Source: Phyllobacteriaceae bacterium UBA1940 (GTDB lineage: Bacteria > Pseudomonadota > Alphaproteobacteria > Rhizobiales > Rhizobiaceae). From it: DNA of 12,487 nucleotides. This document shows, in pieces, positions 6,894 to 12,487 of the stretch. A model generated the notes under the pieces. That model was given only the letters and a program-made list of their open reading frames with translations, had not been told where the DNA came from and did no database searches. The position numbers and the translations under genes are program-made. Where the stretch lies: assembly GCA_002336975.1 (NCBI GenBank), contig DDFA01000050.1, positions 272-12,758 of the forward strand, written 5' to 3'. Within the stretch, counting starts at the first letter, position 1; the number at the start of each line of letters is the position of its first letter.

Positions 6894-8003
6894 ATGAAGA
6901 GACCAAGTCTTACGCCGCTCGCCGCGTCGCTGCCGTCCACGGTGCCCTTCGTCGGGCCCGAGACGCAGGAGCGCCAGCTCGGCCGGCCGTTTCGGGCGCG
7001 CATCGGCGCCAATGAAAACGGGTTCGGGCCGTCGCCGCGAGTGATCGAGGCGATCGCGGCGGGCGCGGCCGACGTGTGGAAATATGCCGACCCGGAAAAT
7101 TTCGAGCTGCGGGCGGCGATCGCGCGGCATCACGGCGTTGCGCCGGCCAACATCATGATCGGCCCCGGAATCGACGGCTTGCTCGGCCTGGCGGTGCGGC
7201 TGTTCGTCGAGCCGGGTCAGACCGTGGTGTCGTCGCTTGGCGGCTATCCGACCTTCAACTTCCATGTCGCCGGCTATGGCGCGCGGCTGACAACCGTCGC
7301 CTACCGCGACGACCGCGAAGATCTCGACGGTCTGCTCGACGCGATCCGCCGCGAACGGCCGGCCATGGCCTATCTCGCCAATCCGGACAACCCGATGGGC
7401 ACCTGGTGGCCGGCCGCCGAGGTGCAGCGTTTCATCGAGGCGCTTCCCGAGACGACAATGCTCATCCTGGACGAAGCCTATTGCGAGACGGCGCCGGCGT
7501 CCGCCCTGCCGGTGCTTGACGCCGGTCGGCCGAACATCTTGCGCATGCGCACCTTCTCCAAGGCCTATGGCATGGCCGGCATGCGCTGCGGCTACCTGAT
7601 CGGCGACAAGGACAACATCCAGGCGTTCGACAAGGTGCGCGACCATTTCGGCATGGCGCGGCTGACGCAGGCCGCCGCAATTGCGGCGCTTGCCGATCAG
7701 GACTGGCTGGACAGCGTGGTGACGCGGATCGCCCGGTCGCGCGACCGCATTGCCCAGGTCGCGGCGGAAAGCGGGCTCAGCCCCCTGCCCTCGGCGTCCA
7801 ATTTCGTCGCCATCGACTGCGGCGGCGACGGTGCGTTTGCGCTGAAAGTGCTGCAGTCGCTGGTGGCGCGCGAGGTGTTCGTCAGGAAGCCGATGGCGCC
7901 AGTGCTCGACCGTTGCATCCGCGTCAGTTGCGGGCCGGACCGGCTGATGGATATTTTTGCCGAGGAATTGCCCGGCGCACTGGCGGCGGCGCGGGGAAAC
8001 TGA
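6894..8003 (+). CDS. HisC-like PLP-dependent aminotransferase (fold type I)
   Basis: Cytoplasmic class I/II aminotransferase, 369 aa, related to histidinol-phosphate aminotransferase. Visible PLP features: ARIGANENGFGPSP near the N-terminus, SSLGGYPTFNF at 113-123, the cofactor-pocket ANPDNPMGT at 162-170, DEAYCE at 193-198, the Schiff-base lysine in RTFSKAYGMAGMRCGY (Lys223), and IRVSCGP near 342-348 with the substrate-carboxylate Arg343. No his, aro or cob gene is nearby, so the real substrate is uncertain; HisC, aromatic or another amino-acid aminotransferase role is possible. CobD-like threonine-phosphate decarboxylase was considered because B12 genes are near, but there is no support beyond position. 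Start: ATG 6894 has CAGGG eight bases upstream; ATG 6855 is in frame 13 codons earlier with a poorer SD. Confidence 0.85.
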   Translation: MKRPSLTPLAASLPSTVPFVGPETQERQLGRPFRARIGANENGFGPSPRVIEAIAAGAADVWKYADPENFELRAAIARHHGVAPANIMIGPGIDGLLGLAVRLFVEPGQTVVSSLGGYPTFNFHVAGYGARLTTVAYRDDREDLDGLLDAIRRERPAMAYLANPDNPMGTWWPAAEVQRFIEALPETTMLILDEAYCETAPASALPVLDAGRPNILRMRTFSKAYGMAGMRCGYLIGDKDNIQAFDKVRDHFGMARLTQAAAIAALADQDWLDSVVTRIARSRDRIAQVAAESGLSPLPSASNFVAIDCGGDGAFALKVLQSLVAREVFVRKPMAPVLDRCIRVSCGPDRLMDIFAEELPGALAAARGN

Positions 8004-8034
8004 GGCGAGCGCGTCCTGGGCCGCGCCCGCCTCA
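8001..8034. terminator. Hairpin between convergent genes
   Basis: TGAGGCG (8001-8007) pairs with CGCCTCA (8028-8034). An inner GCGC/GCGC stem follows after one A-C mismatch, with a ten-base loop. The first arm contains the aminotransferase TGA stop. There is no clear T-run on either side, so it may end transcription from both directions only weakly or with help from Rho. Confidence 0.5.
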
Positions 8035-8046
8035 ATGATGCGCCGG

Positions 8047-8304
8047 CTATTTGACGACCATCACCTTGGAAGCTTCGTGCTTGCCGTCGCGCATATCCCA
8101 ACTGATCTGCACCTTGCTTCCGGACTTGATTCCCGGGTTCTTGAAGTCGGCCGGCAGATTGTAGACGACGCCGTTCCTCAGCGTCAGGACGTTCGATTTC
8201 GCGTCGAACGACTTGACGTGTCCGGTCGATGTCTGGGCGGCCATCGCCAGCGGCGCGGCTGCAAGGAGGGCGGCGAGCGTCGCCGGGACAAGAATTGCAC
8301 GCAT
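8047..8304 (-). CDS. Small secreted DUF1344 protein
   Basis: Predicted periplasmic protein of 85 aa, function unknown. Signal peptide at about residues 1-23 (MRAILVPATLAALLAAAPLAMAA). The mature part of about 62 residues is TSTGHVKSFDAKSNVLTLRNGVVYNLPADF..., ending EASKVMVVK. The pattern (GxVKxxDxxxxxLTLxdGxxYxLP, then a second KxGxKVxxxWd half) is the small beta-barrel pattern I know as DUF1344, common in Rhizobiales. Start at 8304: the signal peptide begins there and AGAGGA lies ten bases upstream. The frame stays open further upstream to 8505, but that part is arginine-rich and not protein-like. Confidence 0.85.
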   Translation of the reverse strand: MRAILVPATLAALLAAAPLAMAAQTSTGHVKSFDAKSNVLTLRNGVVYNLPADFKNPGIKSGSKVQISWDMRDGKHEASKVMVVK

Positions 8305-8419
8305 GATGTTGCTATCCTCTGAAGTCCGTCCGTCTTGGGGCGGGCGGAAAGATGAAGCCGTCCGGTTGCGTCGGGTCGCGGCCCTTTCCGGCCGCCGGCG
8401 TTTCCCGGCTTCGAGAGCT

Positions 8420-8448
8420 GTGATAGCGCCGCCGGATTTGCGGCTCAA
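8420..8448 (-). promoter_or_regulatory. Candidate promoter of the DUF1344 gene
   Basis: On the minus strand, TTGAGC (8448-8443), a 17-base spacer, then TATCAC (8425-8420), each matching 4 of 6 consensus bases. An AT-rich stretch (8446-8465) lies just upstream like an UP element. This predicts a leader of about 110 nt. Confidence 0.5.
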
Positions 8449-8564
8449 ATTAAGAAAAAATAATCTTCGGCCTGGCCGAGAATGCCACAATCGACGCAAT
8501 TTCAAACACTTGTCTGAAATCTGCTGCGATTGTCGCCTGACGCCCCAAGCTGATGCTCAAGGCC

Positions 8565-8595
8565 GGAAAGCGGCGGTTGTCGACCGCCGCCTCCC
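8565..8595 (-). terminator. Hairpin terminator-like structure after the HdeD gene
   Basis: On the minus strand, GGGAGGCGGCGGT (8595-8583) pairs with ACCGCCGCTTTCC (8577-8565), a 13-bp stem with two G-U pairs and loop CGACA. It begins nine bases after the hdeD-like stop codon. GGCC follows instead of a T-run, so it may act as an mRNA 3' stabiliser or pause rather than a full intrinsic terminator. With the promoter at 8420-8448 it accounts for the roughly 300 bases between the two genes. Confidence 0.55.
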
Positions 8596-8604
8596 CCCTG
8601 GCGA

Positions 8605-9174
8605 TCAATGATTGTGCTTCCTCAGCCTCAGCGACAGCATCACCAGCGTCACGCCATAGACGATGGCGAAGGACGCGATCGCCCAGATCAGGCCAAGCGC
8701 ACCGGCGCCGGGCATCAAGATCATGACGACACCGAGCAGCACCGACAAAAGGCCGCCCAGCCCCAGCCACCATTCATTGTCGATCTCCTTGCGCATGCGG
8801 ATGGCGCCGACGATCTGCATCACGCCGATGGCGATCGCCCAGAACGCGATGAAGTAGAGCAGCGCCAGCGCAGTGACGCCGGGCCACATCAGCGTCATGA
8901 CGCCGACCGCAAGCCCCAGCAGGCCGATGGCCGCCAGCCACCAGCGCTGGTCCTTGGCTTCGCCACTGAATGCGGCGACCAGCGCGACAATGCCGTCGAC
9001 CATCGCGTAGGCGCCGTAGAGGATCACCAGGCTGGCGATGCCGATCCCGGGCATCATGAAGGCGATGACGCCAAAGGCGATCGCCGCGAGGCCGCGCAGC
9101 AGGATCAGCCACCAGTTCTTCGCCAGCGCATGCAACAAAATGCGCGGTCTCAGGTTCATAGCATCGCTCGACAT
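8605..9174 (-). CDS. HdeD family (DUF308) membrane protein
   Basis: Inner-membrane protein of 189 aa with six predicted helices arranged as three two-helix repeats. Each repeat carries the same pattern: GLAAIAFGVIAFMMPG, GLLGLAVGVMTLMWPG and GLLSVLLGVVMILMPG, followed by a second helix. This is the DUF308/HdeD repeat. In E. coli HdeD is linked to acid resistance at high cell density; a general envelope-stress role here is inference. The cytoplasmic tail is RLRKHNH. Start: ATG 9174 has GAGAGGG six bases upstream; the open frame allows ATG 9189, but that would place the SD inside the gene. Confidence 0.9.
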   Translation of the reverse strand: MSSDAMNLRPRILLHALAKNWWLILLRGLAAIAFGVIAFMMPGIGIASLVILYGAYAMVDGIVALVAAFSGEAKDQRWWLAAIGLLGLAVGVMTLMWPGVTALALLYFIAFWAIAIGVMQIVGAIRMRKEIDNEWWLGLGGLLSVLLGVVMILMPGAGALGLIWAIASFAIVYGVTLVMLSLRLRKHNH

Positions 9175-9193
9175 GTCTTTCCCTCTCAATGCC

Positions 9194-9213
9194 GCCCATT
9201 GCGGCCCATTACG
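9194..9213. repeat. Two tandem 10-bp repeats in the HdeD gene leader
   Basis: GCCCATTGCG (9194-9203) is followed directly by GCCCATTACG (9204-9213), one mismatch. They sit between the candidate start of transcription and the SD of the HdeD gene. This could be a small binding site or chance. Confidence 0.4.
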
Positions 9214-9219
9214 GCCAGC

Positions 9220-9248
9220 AGACTACACCCGGCCCGGATTTGCGTCGA
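9220..9248 (-). promoter_or_regulatory. Weak candidate promoter of the HdeD gene
   Basis: On the minus strand, TCGACG (9248-9243), a 17-base spacer, then TAGTCT (9225-9220); 4/6 and 3/6 matches. The predicted leader of about 40 nt would contain the tandem repeat. Confidence 0.3.
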
Positions 9249-9286
9249 GGACAAGCAGGGCCGCGGACAGGTCGAAGACGCCGGCC

Positions 9287-9796
9287 TCAGCCCGGCTTGT
9301 CGACTGCGCGCCCATCATCGTCGCCCCAGTCGCAATAGACATCGAAAATCGCCATCGCGGCCGCGGAGCCTTTCAATCCAATCTGGATCGTCCTGGCGGC
9401 GAGTTCGATCTCCATCAGATGACCGCGCCTGATCGCGAGCGCGAGCCGGGACGACCTTGGAAGGGCGACAACGGGAACGGCGCCCACCATGCTCCACTGC
9501 TCAAAGGCGGCAGGAAGCCTGAAGGTCTCGCCGTCAATGCGGAAAGCGAGCGAAACGGGATCGTCTGCCGGGTCCGACTGCGCTTCAAGCGCCAGGAACG
9601 GAACCGACAATTTTGCGACCGCGCCCGGTCGCCGACACGCCACGAGAACGCCGACGTCGTCGCCGCAGTCGCTGCAATCGGTCACCGCAACCGTGTCTTC
9701 GCCGCGGTCGGCCGACCAGCGGTCGATGCGGGCCGAGACTGGCCCCGCCAAAAGCACGGCGACCGTTGCGGTCGTCAGGACGACAATCCGGTTCAT
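9287..9796 (-). CDS. Secreted four-cysteine protein of unknown function
   Basis: Predicted periplasmic or secreted protein, 169 aa, not recognised. Signal peptide MNRIVVLTTATVAVLLAGPVSA (1-22). The mature part has CSDC at 41-44, Cys54 (VACRRP) and Cys155 (DVYCDW), enough for two disulfides. Between them are alternating strands (AKLSVPFLAL, VSLAFRIDGETFRL, LALAIRRGHLMEIELA) and a closing TIQIGLKGSAAAMAIFDVYC. That end (a strand, LKGS, a short helix, a final Cys) recalls the C-terminal half of IalB/VasI-type periplasmic proteins, but this is a weak likeness. ATG 9796 is preferred: AAGG lies eight bases upstream; a GTG at 9805 is in frame but lies inside the SD region. It follows the PLAT-domain gene on the same strand with a hairpin between them, so the two may or may not share a transcript. 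Confidence 0.7.
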   Translation of the reverse strand: MNRIVVLTTATVAVLLAGPVSARIDRWSADRGEDTVAVTDCSDCGDDVGVLVACRRPGAVAKLSVPFLALEAQSDPADDPVSLAFRIDGETFRLPAAFEQWSMVGAVPVVALPRSSRLALAIRRGHLMEIELAARTIQIGLKGSAAAMAIFDVYCDWGDDDGRAVDKPG

Positions 9797-9820
9797 GGCC
9801 CTCACCTTTCTGCAGAAACG

Positions 9821-9853
9821 CGCCGGCCCCGCGTAGTTGGCGCGGGGCCAGCG
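9821..9853 (-). terminator. Strong hairpin after the PLAT-domain gene
   Basis: On the minus strand, CGCTGGCCCCGCG (9853-9841) pairs with CGCGGGGCCGGCG (9833-9821), a 13-bp stem with one U-G pair and a seven-base loop, then CGTTTCT. It starts seven bases after the stop. The T-run is short (three), so some read-through into the next gene is possible. Confidence 0.7.
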
Positions 9854-9860
9854 GAATTGA

Positions 9861-11048
9861 TCACCGGGCCATCACCTGTTCAAAGGTCATCGGATTGGTC
9901 ACGGCGTTGTACCGCAGCAGCAATTTGACCAGTCTGTCGTAGGCAGGCTTGCCCACAGCGGCGGCATAGTCAGGCGCCACGTCGAGGTTCCACTTGTCGT
10001 CTTCCGGCTCGCCGGCGGTCAAGGTGATCTCCGTCCAATTGAAGGGCGAGGCTTGCTGCACATACCGGCCGGTGAACGTCTTGTCCTGGACCAGCGATTC
10101 AAAGGTCTGCTTGGCCACGATGCCTTCCGACCTGCCGATCCGGAACTGGATCGAGCCCGGCTGGGCGGTAAACGAGTCATCTGTCGACACGCTCGTTTCA
10201 ACAGACGACGACTCCTCTTTCAGCGAATCTTTCACGTAGTTGTATTCGGCGCTCAGCGTTGCGCTGAAGCCTGCGCCGCCACCGTCGCCTGCTTCGTAGG
10301 AGTAGGTCGCCTCGGCCCCGAGACCTACGCTGTTCGACGTGCCTTCGCTCAACGTCAGGCTTTTGCTGCTGGTCGTCGACATCTCCAATTTCCGACTTGC
10401 TTCCGTCTTGCTGCCCAGCGCGTTTGCCGAGGAGATAACGACGATCGTCATCGGCGCGGTGACGGGACTGCCAACTTCCCTCGCGATCGGCTCCTTTCTG
10501 GTCATCAGGATGCCATTGTCACGTTTCGTAGGGTCGTCGACGTTTTCGTGCGTTTCGTCGCCCTTCAACCAGTTCTCGTAGATGAATGTCGACTTGACCT
10601 GGGATCTCGCCACGACCTCGTTGGCTTTCTCCCAGTTCTGCTTTGCCAGGGCCTGGCTCAGGTCAGCAACATTCTTGTTCGCCAAGTCCACATTGGTCGT
10701 CGTCGCAATGACTCGATCAAGATGCCAGTCAGAGCCAGGGTGCTTGCCATCAGACTCGACCTCGATCCTGGTGACAACGGGTCCAACATCTACCCCCAGA
10801 TTGAAAGTCTGACTGGTGCCATTCTCCAGGATATCCGTCGGTCCATTCGGATCTGCGAAGTCCTGGAGACGAAGACGAGGCGAGACGCCGCCGGGTCCGT
10901 AGAGCCTCACGTAGATATTGGAGTCCGTCCCGGAACCTTCGACGTTGCCGCTGGTGACCACGGTCAAACTGCTCTTGAATTCATTTGCATAGGCGCCACC
11001 GGCCATCAGCAGCGAAAGCGCCAGCGAGTATTGTGTAAAGTTGCACAT
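9861..11048 (-). CDS. Secreted PLAT/LH2-domain protein with aerolysin-like segment
   Basis: Predicted exported protein, 395 aa. Signal peptide at about 1-21 (cut after GGAYA). Residues 25-118 form a PLAT/LH2 domain: TVVTSGNVEGSGTDSNIYVRLYG, ILENGTSQTFNLGVDVG, VTRIEVESD and GSDWHLDRVI. This is a beta-sandwich that in known proteins binds lipids or membranes. Residues 119-195 are a mixed linker. Residues 200-345 are rich in Ser/Thr with alternating polarity: KLEMSTTSSKSLTLSEGTSN, GLGAEATYSYEAG, a GDGGGAG turn, FSATLSAEYNYVKDS, EESSSVETSVSTDDSFTAQPG and SIQFRIGRSEG. That order resembles the pore-forming domain of aerolysin/ETX-MTX2 proteins. The C-terminal helix-rich tail is 355-395. GGAGGA lies seven bases before the ATG. 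The only Cys is at position 2. G+C is lower than in the neighbours. Domain 1 is well supported; the pore-forming reading is inference. Confidence 0.75.
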   Translation of the reverse strand: MCNFTQYSLALSLLMAGGAYANEFKSSLTVVTSGNVEGSGTDSNIYVRLYGPGGVSPRLRLQDFADPNGPTDILENGTSQTFNLGVDVGPVVTRIEVESDGKHPGSDWHLDRVIATTTNVDLANKNVADLSQALAKQNWEKANEVVARSQVKSTFIYENWLKGDETHENVDDPTKRDNGILMTRKEPIAREVGSPVTAPMTIVVISSANALGSKTEASRKLEMSTTSSKSLTLSEGTSNSVGLGAEATYSYEAGDGGGAGFSATLSAEYNYVKDSLKEESSSVETSVSTDDSFTAQPGSIQFRIGRSEGIVAKQTFESLVQDKTFTGRYVQQASPFNWTEITLTAGEPEDDKWNLDVAPDYAAAVGKPAYDRLVKLLLRYNAVTNPMTFEQVMAR

Positions 11049-11180
11049 GATTGGTTCCTCCAGGAAATGCGTTGCGCCCTTTCAGGCTACGGAAACCCCA
11101 AGACTTCCCCATCAGGCGAACACCTTATTTTTCGGGTCGACGAGCAAGGTTGCGCCGACCGGCGACAAGTCCGATTCCAC

Positions 11181-11209
11181 TTGAATTAAATGAACGGTCG
11201 TTTTATTCT
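11181..11209 (+). promoter_or_regulatory. tetR promoter with operator in the spacer
   Basis: TTGAAT (11181-11186), a 17-base spacer, then TATTCT (11204-11209); both hexamers match 4 of 6. The spacer holds AACG-GT-CGTT (11193-11202), an inverted repeat flanked by AT-rich bases, a typical TetR operator layout. Start of transcription would be around 11216, giving a leader of about ten nt that barely includes the AAGGAGGAG SD (11215-11223). Repressor binding here would block RNA polymerase, so autorepression of the whole operon is likely. Confidence 0.55.
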
Positions 11210-11225
11210 TGAACAAGGAGGAGAG

Positions 11226-11873
11226 ATGGCCAGAACAACCGGCTCAGACGGCGAACGGACCGAGGCGGCGATCCGCGATGCGGCGCTGACGCTGATCGCG
11301 CGGCTGGGCTATGAGGCGATGTCGATGCGCCGGCTCGGCGACGAAGTCGGCGTCCAGGCGGCTGCCCTCTACCGCTATTTCCCGACCAAGGAAGACTTGC
11401 TGTTCTCGCTGATGCGCGATCACATGGAGGGGCTGCACGCATCGTGGACGGCCGCCAATCCCGGCGCCGCCGATCCGGCGGCGCGGCTTGCCGCATTCGT
11501 GCGCAACCACATCGCCTTTCACGTCGCGCGCAGACATTCCACCCATGTCTCGAACCTCGAACTGCGCAGCCTGTCGCCCGACCGGCTGTCGGCGATCCTG
11601 CGGCTGCGCAACGCCTATGAGAAGGAACTGCGCCAGATCCTGCGCGAGGGCGCCGAAGCCGGCCGGTTCGACATCGACGACGCCCGGCTCACCGCCATGG
11701 CGATCATCCAGATGATCACCGGCGTCATCGTCTGGTTCCGTCCCGGCGACCGGCTGTCGGTCGCCGAAGTGACGGACACCTATCTCGCCATGACCGCCCG
11801 GCTGGTCGGTCTTGGCCGCAACTTCGCCAAAACTGAACCAGAAGCACTGCCGGAGCGAACCGATGTACACTAA
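11226..11873 (+). CDS. TetR family regulator of the isovaleryl-CoA operon
   Basis: Cytoplasmic dimeric repressor, 215 aa. The N-terminal DNA-binding domain is at about residues 10-60: [23 protein letters not shown], then the helix-turn-helix [26 protein letters not shown] with the usual [12 protein letters not shown] signature. The C-terminal part is a helical ligand domain ([41 protein letters not shown]). This arrangement directly ahead of isovaleryl-CoA dehydrogenase is common in alphaproteobacteria, and the inducer is probably a branched-chain acyl-CoA or related compound (inference). Start: ATG 11226 follows AAGGAGGAG closely; the upstream ATG at 11190 would place operator and SD inside the gene. 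The end overlaps the next gene by 11 bases. Confidence 0.9.
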   Translation: MARTTGSDGERTEAAIRDAALTLIARLGYEAMSMRRLGDEVGVQAAALYRYFPTKEDLLFSLMRDHMEGLHASWTAANPGAADPAARLAAFVRNHIAFHVARRHSTHVSNLELRSLSPDRLSAILRLRNAYEKELRQILREGAEAGRFDIDDARLTAMAIIQMITGVIVWFRPGDRLSVAEVTDTYLAMTARLVGLGRNFAKTEPEALPERTDVH

Positions 11874-12487
11874 CGGGATGAATTTTCCGCTCGGAGACGA
11901 GGTCGAGGCGCTGCGCGAGACGGTGCGCCGTTTCGCCCAGGAGCGCATCGCGCCGATTGCGGCCGAAACCGACCGGTCGAACGAGTTTCCGGCGCATCTT
12001 TGGGCGGAAATGGGCGAGCTTGGCCTGCTCGGCATCACCGCTGACCCGAATTTCGGCGGCTCGGGCATGGGTTATGTCGCCCATGTCGTGGCTATGGAGG
12101 AAATCTCGCGCGCCTCCGCCTCGGTCGGCCTGTCCTACGGGGCGCATTCGAACCTGTGCGTCAACCAGATCAACCGCTGGGGCACGGACGAACAGAAGCA
12201 GAAATTCCTGCCGGGCGTCTGCTCGGGCGAACGGGTCGGCGCGCTCGCCATGTCGGAGCCGGGCTCCGGCTCCGACGTCGTGTCGATGCGGCTCGGGGCC
12301 GAAAAGCGCAACGACCGCTTCATCCTCAACGGCACAAAAATGTGGATCACCAACGGTCCGGACGCCGACACGCTGGTGGTCTACGCCAAGACCGATCCGG
12401 AGAAGAAATCGCGCGGCATCACCGCCTTCGTGATGGAGACCTCGACGCCCGGCTTTTCGGTGGCGCAAAAGCTCGACAAGCTCGGCA
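11863..12487 (+). CDS. ivd: Isovaleryl-CoA dehydrogenase, N-terminal part
   Basis: FAD-dependent acyl-CoA dehydrogenase that turns isovaleryl-CoA into 3-methylcrotonyl-CoA in leucine breakdown. It runs off the right edge: 208 codons of about 390 are present, so the catalytic Glu lies outside. Visible: the N-terminal helical domain ([40 protein letters not shown]), [20 protein letters not shown] then NQINRWGT, which is characteristic of this subfamily, and the FAD/acyl-CoA signature [16 protein letters not shown] at 127-142. Then [22 protein letters not shown] and the start of the beta domain end. ATG 11863 has GGAG seven bases upstream and lies inside tetR; ATG 11878 (MNFPLGDEV) is the alternative. 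Expected followers are the methylcrotonyl-CoA carboxylase genes. Confidence 0.92.
   Translation, partial: MYTNGMNFPLGDEVEALRETVRRFAQERIAPIAAETDRSNEFPAHLWAEMGELGLLGITADPNFGGSGMGYVAHVVAMEEISRASASVGLSYGAHSNLCVNQINRWGTDEQKQKFLPGVCSGERVGALAMSEPGSGSDVVSMRLGAEKRNDRFILNGTKMWITNGPDADTLVVYAKTDPEKKSRGITAFVMETSTPGFSVAQKLDKLG

Noticed and set aside
5628..7646. Long minus-strand open frame of 672 codons across the porin and aminotransferase
   Set aside because: It runs antisense to two clear genes, is full of Arg/Ala/Gly/His low-complexity sequence and crosses their terminator; it is a high-G+C shadow frame.
10053..11189. Plus-strand open frame of 378 codons opposite the PLAT-domain gene
   Set aside because: No signal peptide or domain, many Arg/His; the minus strand has the SD, signal peptide and PLAT pattern.
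1..12487. CRISPR arrays, insertion sequences, tRNA or rRNA genes
   Set aside because: No repeat-spacer pattern, transposase, terminal inverted repeats or RNA gene was seen on either strand.

Overview
The window looks like a piece of an alphaproteobacterial chromosome of the order Rhizobiales (Mesorhizobium/Hoeflea-like). The reasons are the high G+C, a Brucella/rhizobial-type porin with its conserved N-terminal cysteine pair, a DUF1344 protein, a HdeD-type membrane protein and a TetR + isovaleryl-CoA dehydrogenase pair at the right end. The genus is an inference; no marker gene is present.

Layout. (1) Positions 1-1066, minus strand, are the C-terminal part of a YbhF-type ABC exporter ATPase and the start of its permease YbhS, which resemble beta/gammaproteobacterial drug-exporter genes. 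(2) Positions 1102-5310, minus strand, are a vitamin B12 uptake operon: promoter, cobalamin riboswitch, btuB (outer-membrane receptor), btuF (periplasmic binding protein), btuC (inner-membrane permease) and the first codons of btuD. The genes overlap by 1-4 bases, so they are translationally coupled. The two parts meet inside the Walker A codons of one ORF, giving a BtuD/YbhF chimera that is most likely an assembly or template-switch artefact. (3) Positions 5649-6834, plus strand, are a general porin with a very clean intrinsic terminator, followed by a stand-alone HisC-like aminotransferase. (4) Positions 8047-9796, minus strand, hold three small envelope genes: DUF1344, HdeD/DUF308, and an unrecognised secreted four-cysteine protein. 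(5) Positions 9861-11048, minus strand, encode a secreted two-domain protein: a PLAT/LH2 lipid-binding-type domain followed by a Ser/Thr-rich segment resembling an aerolysin/ETX-MTX2 pore-forming domain. Its G+C is lower than its neighbours. (6) From 11181 to the right end, plus strand, are an apparently autoregulated TetR repressor and an overlapping isovaleryl-CoA dehydrogenase, the start of a leucine/isovalerate degradation operon.

How the parts work together. BtuB, BtuF and BtuC would carry cobalamin across both membranes under riboswitch control, and the missing partner is the authentic BtuD ATPase. The porin provides general diffusion. The TetR/ivd pair would respond to branched-chain acyl-CoA metabolism. 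The most novel candidate in the window is the secreted PLAT/aerolysin-like protein; the most important quality issue is the chimeric ATPase at 1063-1101.
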